Shown here: positions 20,801 to 21,079 of the stretch, piece after piece
Layout of the letters: each line of letters begins with the position of its first letter
Position numbering within the stretch: position 1 is the stretch's first letter
NCBI GenBank assembly: GCA_034698045.1
Contig: JAQGAU010001155.1
Location: forward strand, 1-21,079
Length of the DNA: 21,079 nt
DNA from: Paramacrobiotus richtersi
Lineage: Eukaryota; Tardigrada; Eutardigrada; Parachela; Macrobiotidae
Direction: 5' to 3'
Position numbers and translations under genes: made by a program
Notes under the pieces: generated by a model
The model's database searches: none
What the model was told of the DNA's origin: nothing
What the model saw: only the letters and a program-made list of their open reading frames with translations

Positions 20801-21079
20801 TTCTAGCCGTATCTTACCGAAACACGATCGGGATCTCGCACATTGCCTGCTGCAAACCGGAAGATCCCTGATCAAGTATATCCATAACGAGCGCGTGGCT
20901 GTCGCGAACCTGGAGAAAGAGCTACCAACGGATGACGCGCTCAAAGCCCGAAAGTCCCCATTCGGCCGACTGGTGCCCCTGTTGTGCAAGGACTACAGGA
21001 TTTGGATGGGATACTGTTATGAAGCACGGGAAATCTTTGCACAGCTGTACGGTCAGGATTCCAAGTGGGTCAAGGAGAC
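17883..21079 (+). CDS. SMYD-2: SET/MYND-domain protein, 3' end outside window
   Basis: Paralog of SMYD-1. Exons are 17883-18068, 18131-18292, 18975-19084, 19145-19421, 19753-19866, 19929-20293 and 20807 to the edge, giving at least 495 aa; intron phases 0,0,2,0,0,2 match SMYD-1. The ATG at 17883 is the first in frame. MYND ligands are C35, C38, C48, C51, C57, C61, H70 and C74. The SET core in exons 3-4 has WNAF (183-186) and VRATEDI, but the NHSC position reads TAVC (212-215) and no GEEL follows, so SAM binding and catalysis are doubtful. Post-SET CxCxxC is at 274, 276 and 279. Exon 6 has C-T-x3-GC and CPQCG cysteines, then a helical repeat region (YEEAWKLHQEV). The last exon (YCYEAREIFAQLYG) fits the TPR-like C-terminal domain. 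A few more codons are expected beyond the edge. Intron 2 (682 nt) and intron 6 (513 nt, AT-rich repeats) are the longest. Confidence 0.85.
20338..20592. repeat. AT-rich degenerate minisatellite in SMYD-2 intron 6
   Basis: Almost pure A/T. A unit starting taatttttaatttaattgat recurs at about 20338, 20405 and 20482 (spacing 67 and 77 nt), each followed by variable runs of tttattta. A more decayed fourth unit follows. It sits wholly within the intron and has no coding potential. Confidence 0.85.

Noticed and set aside
1-21079. tRNA, rRNA or retroelement genes
   Set aside because: Reading both strands, I saw no cloverleaf with internal promoter boxes, no rRNA core sequence and no reverse transcriptase or integrase motifs.

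Overview
This is eukaryotic, intron-bearing nuclear DNA from an animal, most likely a protostome invertebrate. Genes are split by short GT-AG introns, there are no operons or ribosome-binding sites, and the two gene families present are metazoan: a gustatory-receptor-like (7tm_7) chemoreceptor family and a SET/MYND (SMYD) family. The receptor type and its intron layout fit an arthropod, a tardigrade or a related ecdysozoan. I cannot name the species from sequence alone.

Left half (about 1.27-11.84 kb, minus strand): four tandem copies of one receptor gene, here called GR-A, GR-B, GR-C and GR-D, with starts spaced about 2.8, 2.8 and 3.3 kb apart. Each has one long first exon (about 301 codons, six predicted membrane segments) and three short 3' exons of 57, 114 and 102 nt (stop included), joined by three phase-0 introns. 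I rebuilt the small exons by aligning the four copies; they are the same length in all four and their splice sites agree. GR-B, GR-C and GR-D are intact (391-392 aa). GR-A has a 1-nt deletion in exon 1 and is probably a recent pseudogene. The 5' flanks and introns are also recognisably repeated, so the whole unit was duplicated.

Right half (about 13.2 kb to the end, plus strand): two tandem SMYD-like genes, SMYD-1 (complete, 7 exons, 516 aa) and SMYD-2 (running off the right edge). Their exon order and intron phases (0,0,2,0,0,2) are the same. Both keep a full eight-ligand MYND zinc finger and a post-SET CxCxxC cluster. Both lack the SET-domain NHSC motif, so they look like pseudo-methyltransferases or scaffold proteins.

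GR-D and SMYD-1 are divergently arranged around a 1.37-kb spacer. A fifth copy of the receptor 5'-flank sequence lies between SMYD-1 and SMYD-2 with no receptor beside it. This suggests that the spacer plus SMYD gene was duplicated as one block. Other structure includes an AAT microsatellite, a perfect 29-nt palindrome, an AT-rich minisatellite in a SMYD-2 intron, and an orphan coding-like segment between GR-C and GR-D that I could not identify.
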